Assembly: GCF_900109745.1 (NCBI RefSeq)
Contig: NZ_FOAV01000002.1
Span: 597,729-661,728 of the forward strand
Direction of reading: 5' to 3'
DNA: 64,000 nucleotides
Source: Roseateles sp. YR242
GTDB lineage: Bacteria > Pseudomonadota > Gammaproteobacteria > Burkholderiales > Burkholderiaceae_C
Within the stretch, counting starts at the first letter, position 1, and every line of letters begins with the position of its first letter. Under the pieces are notes generated by a model. It was not told the origin of the DNA. It saw only the letters and a program-made list of their open reading frames with translations, and did no database searches. This document shows, piece after piece, positions 8,759-17,196 of this stretch. A program made the position numbers and the translations under genes.

Positions 8759-10028
8759 ATGCCACTCCTTCGACAAACCAATCTCCGTCGCGATACAACA
8801 ACTTCTCGAGCCGCACACCCGGCTGGCTGAGCGCCGAGGCAATCTCCGCCAGTGGCAAGCCCCCGGCGCGCAGACTGAAGGGGAAGACCCGCCACGACGG
8901 CGGCTCCGGCGTGAATTGCTTGAGACCAGGCAGCGCCGGCGCCGCGGGCCCGGGCGCGGACGGCGCCTTGACCTCCAGGCGCAGCCCCAGGCGCTGGAAG
9001 CGGCCCACCAATGGCGGCAGCAGACGCCGGCTGTCCATCAGCTCCTCATTCAGGCCCGCCGACGCGGCAATGGCCTGCGTCCGGCTTGCGGTCTCTCCGT
9101 TGAGGTCCACGATGGCGTCCGGCCGTTGCTCGAGCAGGTAGGACACCATCGACTGGCCCCGGGACCATTGATGCGTGGCCTGGTTCGGAAAGCATCGATA
9201 CTCGTCCAGCTTCCAACCGCCCGGGGCCACGACCTCCAGCAGCTGCGCGCATGCGCGCGCCATCTCCCTGGGCATCGGCTTGTCCGGCCAGGGAGGACGC
9301 GGCTGCTTCTGGTCGCGCGAGCGGCGCTCGTCGGCAGCCAGGCGTGCCTGATCCAGTGACAGCCTGGCCTGCGTGGCCTGTCGCTGCTGCCACCACACCG
9401 TCCCTCCCACAGCCACGCCAACAAGCGCCAGGCAGGCGACGGCCAAGGCCCGTTGGCTCTTGCGCTGCACAGGACGCAGTTCCGCCGATATGCCCGACCA
9501 CCAGCGCGGTGCGGCATGGCGGGGCAACACGTCGGCCAGCGTCACCGCCTCGAAGTTGTGGAAGCCCTGCTCAGCCAGGCTGGCATCGCCGATGACCGCA
9601 TTCCAGCCCCCCAGGGCGTAGTCCGCGTGCAACCGGTCGAGCACCTCGTCTCGCGTGCCGGCGAAGTCCCCCGATGGCAGGAAGCTCTCCTCCCGCACCG
9701 CAAGGTAGGCCCAGCGCTGCTCATCCAGCCGGAGCGCCGCTAGCCAGCTGGAGGCCGGCTGCCGGGTGCCGTCCACCGCCACGCCACGCGTCGCAATGAC
9801 TCCAGCCACCAGGGCACCGAGCGACAGCAGGCCGGGCTGGCCGCCTTCGCGGGAACTCGCGAATCCTGCCTGCGCCAGGCCCAGGTCCTTGCGCAGGACC
9901 ATCAAGTTCATATTCAGCTTGCGCGCGAGTTCGGCCGCCTCTGCGCGCAGTTCGCGCGGATGAGACAGCGACTGCCACAGCAGTCCGCTGGCATACCGGC
10001 GCTTGCGGATCTCGGTGATGACAAGCAT
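8748..10028 (-). CDS. pilO: PilO type IVb pilus protein
   Basis: A 426-residue protein matching the R64 PilO family (PF06864, unrelated to PilO of type IVa pili). An N-terminal cytoplasmic actin-like region of about 190 residues is followed by one membrane helix (ALAVACLALVGVAVGGTVWW, about 195-215) and a periplasmic domain with GWKLDEYRCFP and WFVEGVAYAK. It recruits the ATPase and organises the inner-membrane complex. GAGGAG lies upstream of the ATG, 9 bases after the pilN stop. Confidence 0.8.
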   Translation of the reverse strand: MLVITEIRKRRYASGLLWQSLSHPRELRAEAAELARKLNMNLMVLRKDLGLAQAGFASSREGGQPGLLSLGALVAGVIATRGVAVDGTRQPASSWLAALRLDEQRWAYLAVREESFLPSGDFAGTRDEVLDRLHADYALGGWNAVIGDASLAEQGFHNFEAVTLADVLPRHAAPRWWSGISAELRPVQRKSQRALAVACLALVGVAVGGTVWWQQRQATQARLSLDQARLAADERRSRDQKQPRPPWPDKPMPREMARACAQLLEVVAPGGWKLDEYRCFPNQATHQWSRGQSMVSYLLEQRPDAIVDLNGETASRTQAIAASAGLNEELMDSRRLLPPLVGRFQRLGLRLEVKAPSAPGPAAPALPGLKQFTPEPPSWRVFPFSLRAGGLPLAEIASALSQPGVRLEKLLYRDGDWFVEGVAYAK

Positions 10029-10037
10029 CTCGACTCC

Positions 10038-11747
10038 TCAGGCGCCTGGCATGGTGATCGGCGTGATCAGGATCACGATCACTTCCTTGTTCGAACGGGC
10101 GCCGACACCCCCGCCCAGCAGGAAGTTGGATGGATGCCCGGTGCCTTGGCGATCGACGTTGTTCTCAAGCTGCTCGAAGCCGCTCACCACCAGCGTCTGC
10201 CCGGACTTCATGGCCACGCGCTGCAGGAAGTTGCGGGTATCGATCTCCGGGGTCTGGATCTGGCTGCCGGTGGTCGCTCCTGTACTGCTGACCGTCTGGA
10301 TCCGGCGCAGCGTGGAGATGTCGGTGGAGAACTGCAGGATCACCGTGCCGTTGTCCAGCAGGTTCGGTAGCACCGTCATCGTGAAGCCCGAGGTCACCAC
10401 GCCCGGCGTCAGGCTGGTGGACGAGCCCACATTGGCACTGATCGTCGTCTGCGACGACTTCAAATAGGCCGTCTGGCGCGCCACTTGCACCGGCACCGGC
10501 TGGTGATTCAAGGTGGCCACCGACGCCGAGGTTTCCTTGCGGACCTTGCCCTGCGTGGACAGCGCACTGATCATCACTGACGAACCGGCGAACTTGCTGT
10601 TGGCCGTGTCGAGAATGCTGGCGGAGAACGATGTGCTCCCCTGGCCGGCGCCGAAGGTGCTGCTCACCCCGTACTGGCGGAAAAGATCCTTATACACGAG
10701 GTCCCAGCGAAGGCCGTAGCTGTCCTCGTCCGCCACGGAGACCGCCAGCACCGTGACGTTGATCATGATCTGCTTGGAGAGTGTCCGGTTCTCCCGCTCG
10801 ATGAATCGTTCGACCCGATCCAGGATGGCCGGTGTATCCGTCACCGTGAGCGTGCCCGTCGCAGTGGAGCTGACCACCGTGCCGCTGGGCGACAGCATGG
10901 CCTGCACCGATTTCTCGAGGCTCGCAAAGACCGAGAGCTGCGACCGCACCGCCGTGGCCTGTCCGTTGCCGGAGGCCACTTCGCCGCCCACTGCGGACGT
11001 CATCCCCGTACTGCCACCCAGCGGCCCGCCGGCAACGCCAGAGTCGGAGCCCGCACGCGAACCCACGTTGGCACTCAGCGCCGAATCCCCCGGCACTGCG
11101 TTGATCTGGAAGCTGCGCGTGTCCACATGCAGGAACTCAATTGCGCCCTGGGTGTATTTCCACGAGACGCCAAAACGGGTCACGCCCAGGTCCAGCAGGC
11201 CCTTGAGATCTCCCGCGCGATACACCAGCGACAAGCCGCCGGGCTCCCAGCCCACCGTGGGCCCGGACATGCCCGCGGGCAAGGGCTGCTGCAGTCCATT
11301 GGGGGGCGGCACGGTCAGCTGGCCGCTGGCATTGGCCAGCGGTGCGTTGCCGCGCATCGCGGGACGTCCATTGGCAGCCATGTCCGTGGCGTCGGCGGTC
11401 ACGCGCGTCGGCACGCCGCTCATGGCGGTGATGCGTTCCGCGAATTCTGCCAGTGAGCGCACACGGCGATTGAACGTGACAGGTTCGGAGAACACCGGCG
11501 GCAGGGACGACGCTTCCTGAAGGCGCACGCTGGACTTTCCGATCCAGATGCCCTCGTTGATCTGGACGCCGTCTCCACGGCGGTCGTCCACCACCTGACC
11601 GACCTGCCTTGACTGGACGGAGGCACGGCGATCGGCCTCCCGGCTCTCCTGGTCCAGGCGTTGGGTCAGTCCGGTGCAGCCCGCGAGCAGCACCCATGCC
11701 GTGGCGCTTGCCGAGCGGACCCAGCGTGCGAGATATGCGGCGCTCAT
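10038..11747 (-). CDS. pilN: PilN outer-membrane secretin lipoprotein
   Basis: A 569-residue secretin of the R64 PilN/BfpB family that forms the outer-membrane pore for the pilus. The lipoprotein signal ends in LLAGC (Cys24). An STN/N0-type domain, a Gly/Ser-rich stretch, an N1-like domain (VVSSTATGTLTVTDTPAIL) and the secretin core (VLAVSVADEDSYGLRWDLVY, TSLTPGVVTSGFTMTVLP, SGFEQLENN) follow. The start overlaps the pilL stop (ATGA) with AAGGA before it. The ExeA-like ATPase with a peptidoglycan-binding domain at 15369-17111 could help this secretin through the wall (inference). Confidence 0.88.
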   Translation of the reverse strand: MSAAYLARWVRSASATAWVLLAGCTGLTQRLDQESREADRRASVQSRQVGQVVDDRRGDGVQINEGIWIGKSSVRLQEASSLPPVFSEPVTFNRRVRSLAEFAERITAMSGVPTRVTADATDMAANGRPAMRGNAPLANASGQLTVPPPNGLQQPLPAGMSGPTVGWEPGGLSLVYRAGDLKGLLDLGVTRFGVSWKYTQGAIEFLHVDTRSFQINAVPGDSALSANVGSRAGSDSGVAGGPLGGSTGMTSAVGGEVASGNGQATAVRSQLSVFASLEKSVQAMLSPSGTVVSSTATGTLTVTDTPAILDRVERFIERENRTLSKQIMINVTVLAVSVADEDSYGLRWDLVYKDLFRQYGVSSTFGAGQGSTSFSASILDTANSKFAGSSVMISALSTQGKVRKETSASVATLNHQPVPVQVARQTAYLKSSQTTISANVGSSTSLTPGVVTSGFTMTVLPNLLDNGTVILQFSTDISTLRRIQTVSSTGATTGSQIQTPEIDTRNFLQRVAMKSGQTLVVSGFEQLENNVDRQGTGHPSNFLLGGGVGARSNKEVIVILITPITMPGA

Positions 11748-12643
11748 TCCTTGCCCCTCGGAATCACGCGCAGCACCCGGTTGCCGCGGTAGAACACCGC
11801 CTTGGGCGGCACGTCTGCCTGGCTCAGGCTGCGCACGACCACGGCAATGGCGTCCTCGAAATTACCCTCCACATCCGCGGGCGCCACGATGGGATAGTCC
11901 ACGCCCATCTCCCAGAACATCTTCCACCCCGCCTCACGTGACCAGCGGTCCAGAGCGCCGCGCAGGGTCTGATCCTCGGTCTGGAGCACCCACCCCTCTC
12001 GCGCGGCGGTCTTGGTGCCGTGTACGGACACGCGCTCCAGCACCACCGCCTCGGACGTTGCGGGCGCAGGCAGCGCGTCGACCTCCATGGCGACGGGACG
12101 CATGGCGGGGTTGTTGCCGCCTGCGCTTTCGGGGTTGACACGTCCCTTAGCCCTGTCCTTGGTTTTCAGCGATCGAGCTGCCTGCCCGGTCGTCACGGCG
12201 GATGTGGTCTTGGCTGTCGGCTTGGGCAGCGGTCTCAAATCATTGGAGGCCACGCGCACCAACACCAGGCGTGAACCCGTGGCGATCGTGACGGCCACAC
12301 CAGGCACGGCATTCAGGGCTTCCTCGAGCGCATCGGCCCAGGACTGGTCCGCGCCCCAACTCACCGGTGCCGACAGGCGCGACGCATCCACGCCGACCCA
12401 GCGCACGCTGTAATCGGGCGGCACGAGTTGCTCAACGGCCTTGCGCAGTGGCACGCCGTTGCCGCCCGGCGCACGGACAGGCAAGGCGGCCCGCTCCGCG
12501 CCTACCGTCATCACTGCGGGCTCTTTGCTTGCGACCGGCGCTTCCACCGGCGGCGGTGTCGGCCGCGACGCGCAGCCGCCGGCCATGACGGCGGTGATCA
12601 TCACCGCCGTCCATATACCGATCTTGGGATCTCTTGGATTCAC
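11744..12643 (-). CDS. pilL: PilL lipoprotein with TcpQ domain
   Basis: A 299-residue lipoprotein with lipobox MAGGC (Cys24). The C-terminal region shows the TcpQ pattern: LRGALDRWSREAGWKMFWEM, a central VDYPIVAPADVEGNFEDAI, then VFYRGNRVLRVIP. A related copy precedes it (PLRKAVEQLVPPDYSVRW and SWADALEEALNAVPGVAVTI), so the protein has two TcpQ-like modules. Such proteins support secretin localisation and assembly. The start is a GTG at 12643 with GAGGAG upstream; longer in-frame ATG starts would run through the hrp box and a terminator. It is the first gene of the operon. Confidence 0.8.
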   Translation of the reverse strand: MNPRDPKIGIWTAVMITAVMAGGCASRPTPPPVEAPVASKEPAVMTVGAERAALPVRAPGGNGVPLRKAVEQLVPPDYSVRWVGVDASRLSAPVSWGADQSWADALEEALNAVPGVAVTIATGSRLVLVRVASNDLRPLPKPTAKTTSAVTTGQAARSLKTKDRAKGRVNPESAGGNNPAMRPVAMEVDALPAPATSEAVVLERVSVHGTKTAAREGWVLQTEDQTLRGALDRWSREAGWKMFWEMGVDYPIVAPADVEGNFEDAIAVVVRSLSQADVPPKAVFYRGNRVLRVIPRGKE

Positions 12644-12704
12644 GCCGGTCTCCTCATCATGTCCAGCAGATCGCCGGACGTTCGCTGACAGATGCAGCGG
12701 GTCA

Positions 12705-12732
12705 TAGGTGGACACAGGGACCACCCAGTTCC
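12705..12732 (-). promoter_or_regulatory. hrp box promoter of the pilus operon
   Basis: Read on the minus strand: GGAACT-N15-CCACCTA, ending 61 bases before the pilL GTG. It differs from the classical consensus only in the sixth base of the -35 element. It is the only promoter candidate I see for the ten-gene operon. Confidence 0.78.
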
Positions 12733-12870
12733 CGCGATGCATGGCGGAAAGTTGCGCTGGCCGCGAGCGGTGGGCAGTGACAGCCACTCGGTGGCAGCGC
12801 GTGATCACTGCCACAAGGGAGGGCAGCCTCACTCGAAAGGGTGGAAACGGACGCATGACGGACCTTGAAA

Positions 12871-12913
12871 GCAAAAAGCCCCCTGACGGCGCCATGGCGC
12901 AATTCAGGGGGCT
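12871..12913 (-). terminator. Intrinsic terminator upstream of the pilus operon
   Basis: On the minus strand AGCCCCCTGA and TCAGGGGGCT make a 10-bp stem enclosing a second GGCGC/GCGCC hairpin, then a run of five T. It insulates the hrp-box promoter of pilL from upstream transcription. Confidence 0.7.
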
Positions 12914-12981
12914 GATGTAGCCGAATGTAAACCAGCGATGCTGCTGGTGGGGTCGGTTGTTGTCGTGCACATCGACGCCCG
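12871..12981 (-). ncRNA. Candidate small RNA, about 110 nt
   Basis: On the minus strand a sigma-70-like promoter (12988-13016) is followed about 100 bases later by a strong intrinsic terminator (12871-12913). No reading frame with a ribosome-binding site lies between. The RNA would have a single-stranded CA-rich 5' half, a small hairpin CCAGC-AGCATC-GCTGG and the terminator stem. The terminator separates it from the hrp-box promoter of pilL, which starts 140 bases further on. The alternative is an attenuated leader for pilL. No homology is known to me. Confidence 0.4.
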
Positions 12982-12987
12982 GTGCGC

Positions 12988-13016
12988 AGGATATGGAGTT
13001 CACTCCATGCCGTCAA
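12988..13016 (-). promoter_or_regulatory. Sigma-70-like promoter with operator palindrome
   Basis: Minus strand: TTGACG, 17-base spacer, TATCCT. The spacer contains a 7-2-7 inverted repeat, ATGGAGT and ACTCCAT (12993-13008), that fills almost the whole space between the two elements. This is a usual place for a repressor site. Which regulator binds is unknown. Confidence 0.45.
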
Positions 13017-13079
13017 TCGCGGGCCCGTGTCGGTCCTGGGACGGTGCCGCGCCGCTCTCGTCAGCCGAACAGATTGGCG

Positions 13080-13107
13080 GGAACTTCGGCCCGCAACGGG
13101 ACACCTA
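13080..13107 (+). promoter_or_regulatory. hrp box promoter of the chaperone operon
   Basis: GGAACT-N15-ACACCTA, ending 27 bases before the ATG at 13135. Confidence 0.7.
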
Positions 13108-13134
13108 CTGGCACCACACCTTACGGCGAGTCAC

Positions 13135-13524
13135 ATGGTGCCCACACAAGAATTGCTGATGCGCATTGAGCGCGAGAGTGTCACAGCGCCGGCGGTGCTG
13201 CTCAGGCATCGCATCGCGATGGTCAGAGGACTCGCACACGCCTCTGAGGGCGAGTGCAGTAGCGATCTGGCCGAGCACGCCCGCGCCCTCCTGCTGAAGC
13301 TGGAACAACGACTAAGCGAGGAATGCAGCGAGCATCAGAGCCTGCGACGACTCGACTATCTTTCGCCCGGCCTGCGCATTCCCGTCGATGACGCCGCGGG
13401 CCTCTGCCTTCACGACGGGGACTGGCTGCCACGCGACCCTGTACGGACCTGGGACGTGTCGAGCTTGGCGCGGGGTGCCGCACGCCAGCACCACCTTTCC
13501 CTTCATGGAGTTTCCGATGAGTGA
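13135..13524 (+). CDS. Small protein coupled to the type III chaperone
   Basis: A 129-residue protein I do not recognise. It is mostly helical in the first half (LLRHRIAMVRGLAHAS and HARALLLKLEQRLSEECSEH), with no signal peptide or membrane segment. Its stop overlaps the start of the chaperone gene by 8 bases, so the two are translationally coupled, and it is the first gene after a hrp box. It could be a second chaperone subunit, an effector or an Hrp accessory protein. An alternative start at 13159 shortens it by eight residues. Confidence 0.6.
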   Translation: MVPTQELLMRIERESVTAPAVLLRHRIAMVRGLAHASEGECSSDLAEHARALLLKLEQRLSEECSEHQSLRRLDYLSPGLRIPVDDAAGLCLHDGDWLPRDPVRTWDVSSLARGAARQHHLSLHGVSDE

Positions 13525-14005
13525 CTATGACCGCCTGATCCAGGAGTTCTGCAGCCTGGCCGGACTGCCCGATGCGAAAGCCATTGGCACCGGGTCCCCA
13601 ATCGAGGTCGACGGCGTAACCTGTTCGGTAACGCCCAATCGTCAACGTCCCGCGGAAGCGCTGGTCGTCTATGTCGAGTTCGGGGGCGTGCCTTCCGGCC
13701 GTGAAGCAGAGATCCATGCCGAACTGCTGTCACAGAACTACCTGGGCTCGCCAGATAGCGGCGTGATCTTCGGCTACTCGGCCCTGACCCAGCGCGTGAT
13801 CTGCATGCAGCAGCTCACCACCGCGGAGTTGACCGGGCAACGCCTGATCGACGTGCTTCATCACATCGCGAGCAAGGCGGAGGAATGGCGCCGTACCTAC
13901 TTCCTCAAGCCGAAGGAGGACGTCCGGCCCGCCCTGTCTGGATCTCTGTCCGGCGGTGCGCGAGCGCTGCTGGGGTCGCGAGAGCTCGGCAGTCGGGGCG
14001 CATGA
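13517..14005 (+). CDS. CesT-family type III secretion chaperone
   Basis: A 162-residue cytoplasmic protein with the class I chaperone pattern: an N-terminal helix MSDYDRLIQEFCSLAGL, strands (EVDGVTCSVTP, ALVVYVEFG), AEIHAELLSQNYL, then FGYSALTQRVICMQQL and a final helix LIDVLHHIASKAEEWRRTYF. Such proteins dimerise and hold one or a few effectors ready for export. GGAG is placed before the ATG. The next gene, 48 bases downstream in the same direction, is its probable cargo. The tail after about residue 135 is longer and more basic than usual. It supports a type III apparatus encoded outside the window. Confidence 0.8.
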   Translation: MSDYDRLIQEFCSLAGLPDAKAIGTGSPIEVDGVTCSVTPNRQRPAEALVVYVEFGGVPSGREAEIHAELLSQNYLGSPDSGVIFGYSALTQRVICMQQLTTAELTGQRLIDVLHHIASKAEEWRRTYFLKPKEDVRPALSGSLSGGARALLGSRELGSRGA

Positions 14006-14053
14006 TCGTTGACAGGCGTCCTCGTCCTTCGCTGTCATGTCTGAGCGGCTGCG

Positions 14054-15244
14054 ATGATTCCTTTGCCTCGCGGTCTGGCACGCCTGGGCGGTGTCTCGAC
14101 ACCCGCGTCGCTCGCGATGGCGGCGCCGGGGACCTTCGCTTCCGCCGGCCATATCGGCCTGGCGCCGCCGAGCGACCACGTCCGGGCTGCAGTTAACTCT
14201 TCGGTGCCGCATGGTGCGCCGCGGGACTGCCTGCGGGCTGCGAACCCGGACGTCGCTTCGGCCGCGCCTGGACAAGATCCGCTGAAGTCGGCCAGCGCGA
14301 TGCGGCATCTAGCCGCGGGGCTGCTGGACCGGCACGGTGCGGCCACGCCGACCTCATCCGCGGACATCCATGCGACGGCGGCCGCCCTGCCTAAAGCCTT
14401 GCGAGCGCTCCGCCCGGGATTGCGGTTCGATGCCGCGCTGCGTGCCGCGCCGCTGGATCTGAAGCGACTGCTGCTTCTGATCGAAGGCCCACAGGACCAT
14501 GCGCTGCATCGGCTGCCTCACGCGATGCAGGCCGACCGGATGGACGACCTGATGCGCCGGATGCTGATCCAGGTGCCGCCCTTGGCGCCCGAGGCGCTTC
14601 GGCAGGCGGTGGTGGCATTGGGAAACATCGGTCTGCCGCGTCACAAGATTCTCGTGAGCGCAGCGAAATGCCTGCATGCGCCAGGCCAGGTGTCGACCCT
14701 GCTCAGTTCCGATCGCCAGCTCTGGACGCAGTTCGACGCCACAGGGCGACGTGAACTGCTGGCATCCCTGGCGGGACGGCTGGCCTTGCTGGCACCCGCC
14801 AGGCGTGCGCCCATGGCCATGGAACTATGGACGCTGGTGACGCTGCATGATGGCTCGGCCGAGACCAGTCTTCAGTGGCGTGAGGCTCTGAATGATCGGC
14901 CTGGAGACGGAAGATTGGCGGCCTCCAGCGAGACCGCCCTGACGCGTTTTCACTCGCTCTCACATGACCCGGTCGCCCTTCCAACGCCCGCCGACATGCA
15001 GCACCGTCGTCATGCGCCCGGCGTCAGCGCGGCGCTCGCGCACTTCGGCTATTGGCTGCATTGCCAGCAGCACGCTCCGCTGGAGCGCTTGCACAGTCTG
15101 TCCGATGCCGCAAGTTGGCGGCTCATCGACCACTATACGAGCGATCCGCTGGCCGCGAGCACCACGCCGCGGTCCGAGCCCCACGACGCGCTGCTGCTGG
15201 AGCAACGGGTGCGGCAGTTCAATGATGCGCTGAACCTGACATGA
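14054..15244 (+). CDS. Candidate type III effector partnered with the chaperone
   Basis: A 396-residue protein with no recognised domain. The first 100 residues are rich in Ala, Ser, Pro and His and look disordered, as type III export signals do. The rest is Leu-rich helical (KALRALRPGLRFDAALRAAP, LLIEGPQDHALHRLPHAMQA). No signal peptide or membrane segment. It lies directly behind the CesT chaperone, the classical chaperone-cargo arrangement, and probably shares the hrp box at 13080. Effector status is inference from position and composition. Confidence 0.55.
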   Translation: MIPLPRGLARLGGVSTPASLAMAAPGTFASAGHIGLAPPSDHVRAAVNSSVPHGAPRDCLRAANPDVASAAPGQDPLKSASAMRHLAAGLLDRHGAATPTSSADIHATAAALPKALRALRPGLRFDAALRAAPLDLKRLLLLIEGPQDHALHRLPHAMQADRMDDLMRRMLIQVPPLAPEALRQAVVALGNIGLPRHKILVSAAKCLHAPGQVSTLLSSDRQLWTQFDATGRRELLASLAGRLALLAPARRAPMAMELWTLVTLHDGSAETSLQWREALNDRPGDGRLAASSETALTRFHSLSHDPVALPTPADMQHRRHAPGVSAALAHFGYWLHCQQHAPLERLHSLSDAASWRLIDHYTSDPLAASTTPRSEPHDALLLEQRVRQFNDALNLT

Positions 15245-15281
15245 CGGCCGCTTGATCGCATGCGCTCCGGGAACACCCTGC

Positions 15282-15309
15282 GGAACGCTGCCTCGCACGA
15301 CGCCACCCA
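15282..15309 (+). promoter_or_regulatory. hrp box promoter of the ExeA-like gene
   Basis: GGAACG-N15-CCACCCA, ending 59 bases before the GTG at 15369. The same two elements occur before the ankyrin gene (27771). Confidence 0.65.
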
Positions 15310-15368
15310 ACAGGCGCCGTGCGTCGGATCGTCCGATCGTGGCCAACAACTGTTCATGGAGATCCATC

Positions 15369-17111
15369 GTGGCCCCACCTCGTCCCCGCATTTTTGGTTC
15401 GACGCCACTCGCGTCAGCGCATCGCCTGGCGTTGACGTTGCAAGTGGCGGCCGCCGTGCGTCGATGGCTGCCGCGTCCGGCGACGCCCTCCCCGGCTGAC
15501 GTCCACGTCACGCGCTTTTCTGCCAGCGCGCTGCCGGAGTTGATGTCAACAACCTCGCCGGTCTCGCTTTTCATGAGCCATCAGCATATGGAAGCGCTTG
15601 CGCACCTGCGCTACGGCCTGGATTGCGCGGGTGGTGTCGTGCTGCTCACCGGCGCCATCGGCACGGGCAAGACCGCCGTGTGCCGGGCGTTCCTGCGCGA
15701 GCTGCCGCCCCAGGTCCAGGCCTTTCATCTGGCACGCCCGGGATCCGACCGGAAAAGCCTGATGATCGACATCTGTCGCGGCTTCGGACTCCACGTCGAT
15801 CCGGCCGCGTCGGAGCGCGCACACATTGATCAGCTCAACGAATTGCTGTTGCGCAACGAGGCGCAGGGGCACCGGACGATGCTGATCGTCGATGACGCAC
15901 AGCGTCTCTCACCGGATCTTCTAGAGCAGCTCAGACTCCTGACCAACCTGGAGACCGACCGTTGCAAACTGCTGCAAATCGTGTTGGTCGGCCAAACCGG
16001 CCTGCGCGACCTGCTGGAGCGGCCGGAACTGCGCCAGCTGTCGCAGCGTGTCGTCGCTCGCCATCATCTGGTCCCTCTCGCCCGCGAAGAGATGGTCGCC
16101 TACGCTCATCACAAGCTCGATGCGTCCGGCATCGCTGGACTGCGTTTGTCACGACGCGCGGCCTGGACGCTCCATGCATGGACGCAGGGGGTGCCACGCA
16201 CGGTGGATCAACTGCTGGACCGGGCCGTAGCGACCACGCTGTCCCGAGGCGCCTTGACGCTTGACGCCTCGACGTTGGCGCGGGCGGCCCGCAATATCGG
16301 GTTGTCCCACATGAGGATGCCCTGGCCTTGGAGCCCGCAGCTCGCGGGCACCTCGCTGACGCTGGTGCTCGCCTGCGCGGGCGCGGTGGCATGGATCGAC
16401 CGCGGCGAGAAATCTCACGCAGCGCCGCGCCCGGCGCCCGCGCCATCGTTGACCGCGACGCCGGTGCTGCTGAGGCCCGTGCCAACCCAGCCCCCCCCTG
16501 TGCTGATCCCATCGGCCACCGCTGTTTCGACTGCTGCCGGTCCCGAGCCCATGGTCGCCATGCTGCAGCGATGGAGAGCCTCCTCAAGCGACTGGCCCGG
16601 CTGCGCGCGCCTGCCCGATCGCCTGCGATGCCTGCAGGGCCGCACATCTCTCCAGGAGCTTCTTGATCTCGACCTTCCAGTCGTTCTCCATCTGTCGGAC
16701 GAGAGCGGCCGCTCCGGTGACGCCATGTTCCAGGGCATTGACGCCGGACAGGCGCTCTTGCGCTTTGACGACAAGAGCTTGCGGATTCCGGTGGAGGAAA
16801 TGAAGCAGCGCTGGCGCGGGGACTTCACCGCAGTCTGGTCTTCGCCGCCCGCGTTCAGCCGCCCCTTGCGCCTGGGAGACAGCGGACCCGCGGTGGCCTG
16901 GATCCGGAGCTCGCTCTCGCGGCTGCACGGTCGCGTCGGTTCACGGGTCGACGGCACGCGCTTTGATGCGTCTCTCCAGGCCGCCCTGCGCGCCTTCCAG
17001 CGCCAGGAGCATCTGGACGTCGATGGAATCGCCGGCATCAAGAGCCTGGTGCGGCTCGCACAGCGCGTGGACGGCGACTCGGCGCGACTGGCGCCCCCCG
17101 CATCCCCCTGA
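15369..17111 (+). CDS. ExeA/GspA-like ATPase with peptidoglycan-binding domain
   Basis: A 580-residue inner-membrane protein. The N-terminal AAA ATPase is preceded by the family motif SHQHMEALAHLRYGL; Walker A GAIGTGKTA lies at 95-103 and Walker B is MLIVDDAQRL. One membrane helix near 357-375 (LAGTSLTLVLACAGAVAWI) is followed by a Pro-rich linker and a C-terminal PG_binding_1 domain (LRLGDSGPAVAWIRSSL to the end). ExeA of Aeromonas helps the type II secretin through peptidoglycan. Here the candidate clients are the pilus secretin PilN or the HrcC secretin. A GTG start at 15369 with GGAG 9 bases upstream is chosen because the hrp box lies before it; the longer frame would span the promoter. 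Confidence 0.8.
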   Translation: MAPPRPRIFGSTPLASAHRLALTLQVAAAVRRWLPRPATPSPADVHVTRFSASALPELMSTTSPVSLFMSHQHMEALAHLRYGLDCAGGVVLLTGAIGTGKTAVCRAFLRELPPQVQAFHLARPGSDRKSLMIDICRGFGLHVDPAASERAHIDQLNELLLRNEAQGHRTMLIVDDAQRLSPDLLEQLRLLTNLETDRCKLLQIVLVGQTGLRDLLERPELRQLSQRVVARHHLVPLAREEMVAYAHHKLDASGIAGLRLSRRAAWTLHAWTQGVPRTVDQLLDRAVATTLSRGALTLDASTLARAARNIGLSHMRMPWPWSPQLAGTSLTLVLACAGAVAWIDRGEKSHAAPRPAPAPSLTATPVLLRPVPTQPPPVLIPSATAVSTAAGPEPMVAMLQRWRASSSDWPGCARLPDRLRCLQGRTSLQELLDLDLPVVLHLSDESGRSGDAMFQGIDAGQALLRFDDKSLRIPVEEMKQRWRGDFTAVWSSPPAFSRPLRLGDSGPAVAWIRSSLSRLHGRVGSRVDGTRFDASLQAALRAFQRQEHLDVDGIAGIKSLVRLAQRVDGDSARLAPPASP

Positions 17112-17118
17112 ATGCAGA

Positions 17119-17149
17119 ACGCCGGCGGTGCGGAGCGCACGGCCGGCGT
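17119..17149. terminator. Hairpin between ExeA-like and hrpL genes
   Basis: ACGCCGGC and GCCGGCGT pair, enclosing a second GTGCG/CGCAC stem, between two convergent genes. No T-run, but the stem is long and GC-rich. Confidence 0.5.
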
Positions 17150-17196
17150 CGGAGTGTTGAGGGAGCCGGGCCATGCGCCCCCCCTTGCAGCGATTT

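Noticed and set aside
12733..12990. A c-di-GMP (GEMM) riboswitch in the pilus leader
   Set aside because: I looked for the conserved core and tetraloop receptor and could not find them.
12643..13003. Longer PilL starting at an upstream ATG
   Set aside because: It would translate through the hrp box, a terminator and a promoter-like region, and would lose the lipoprotein signal.
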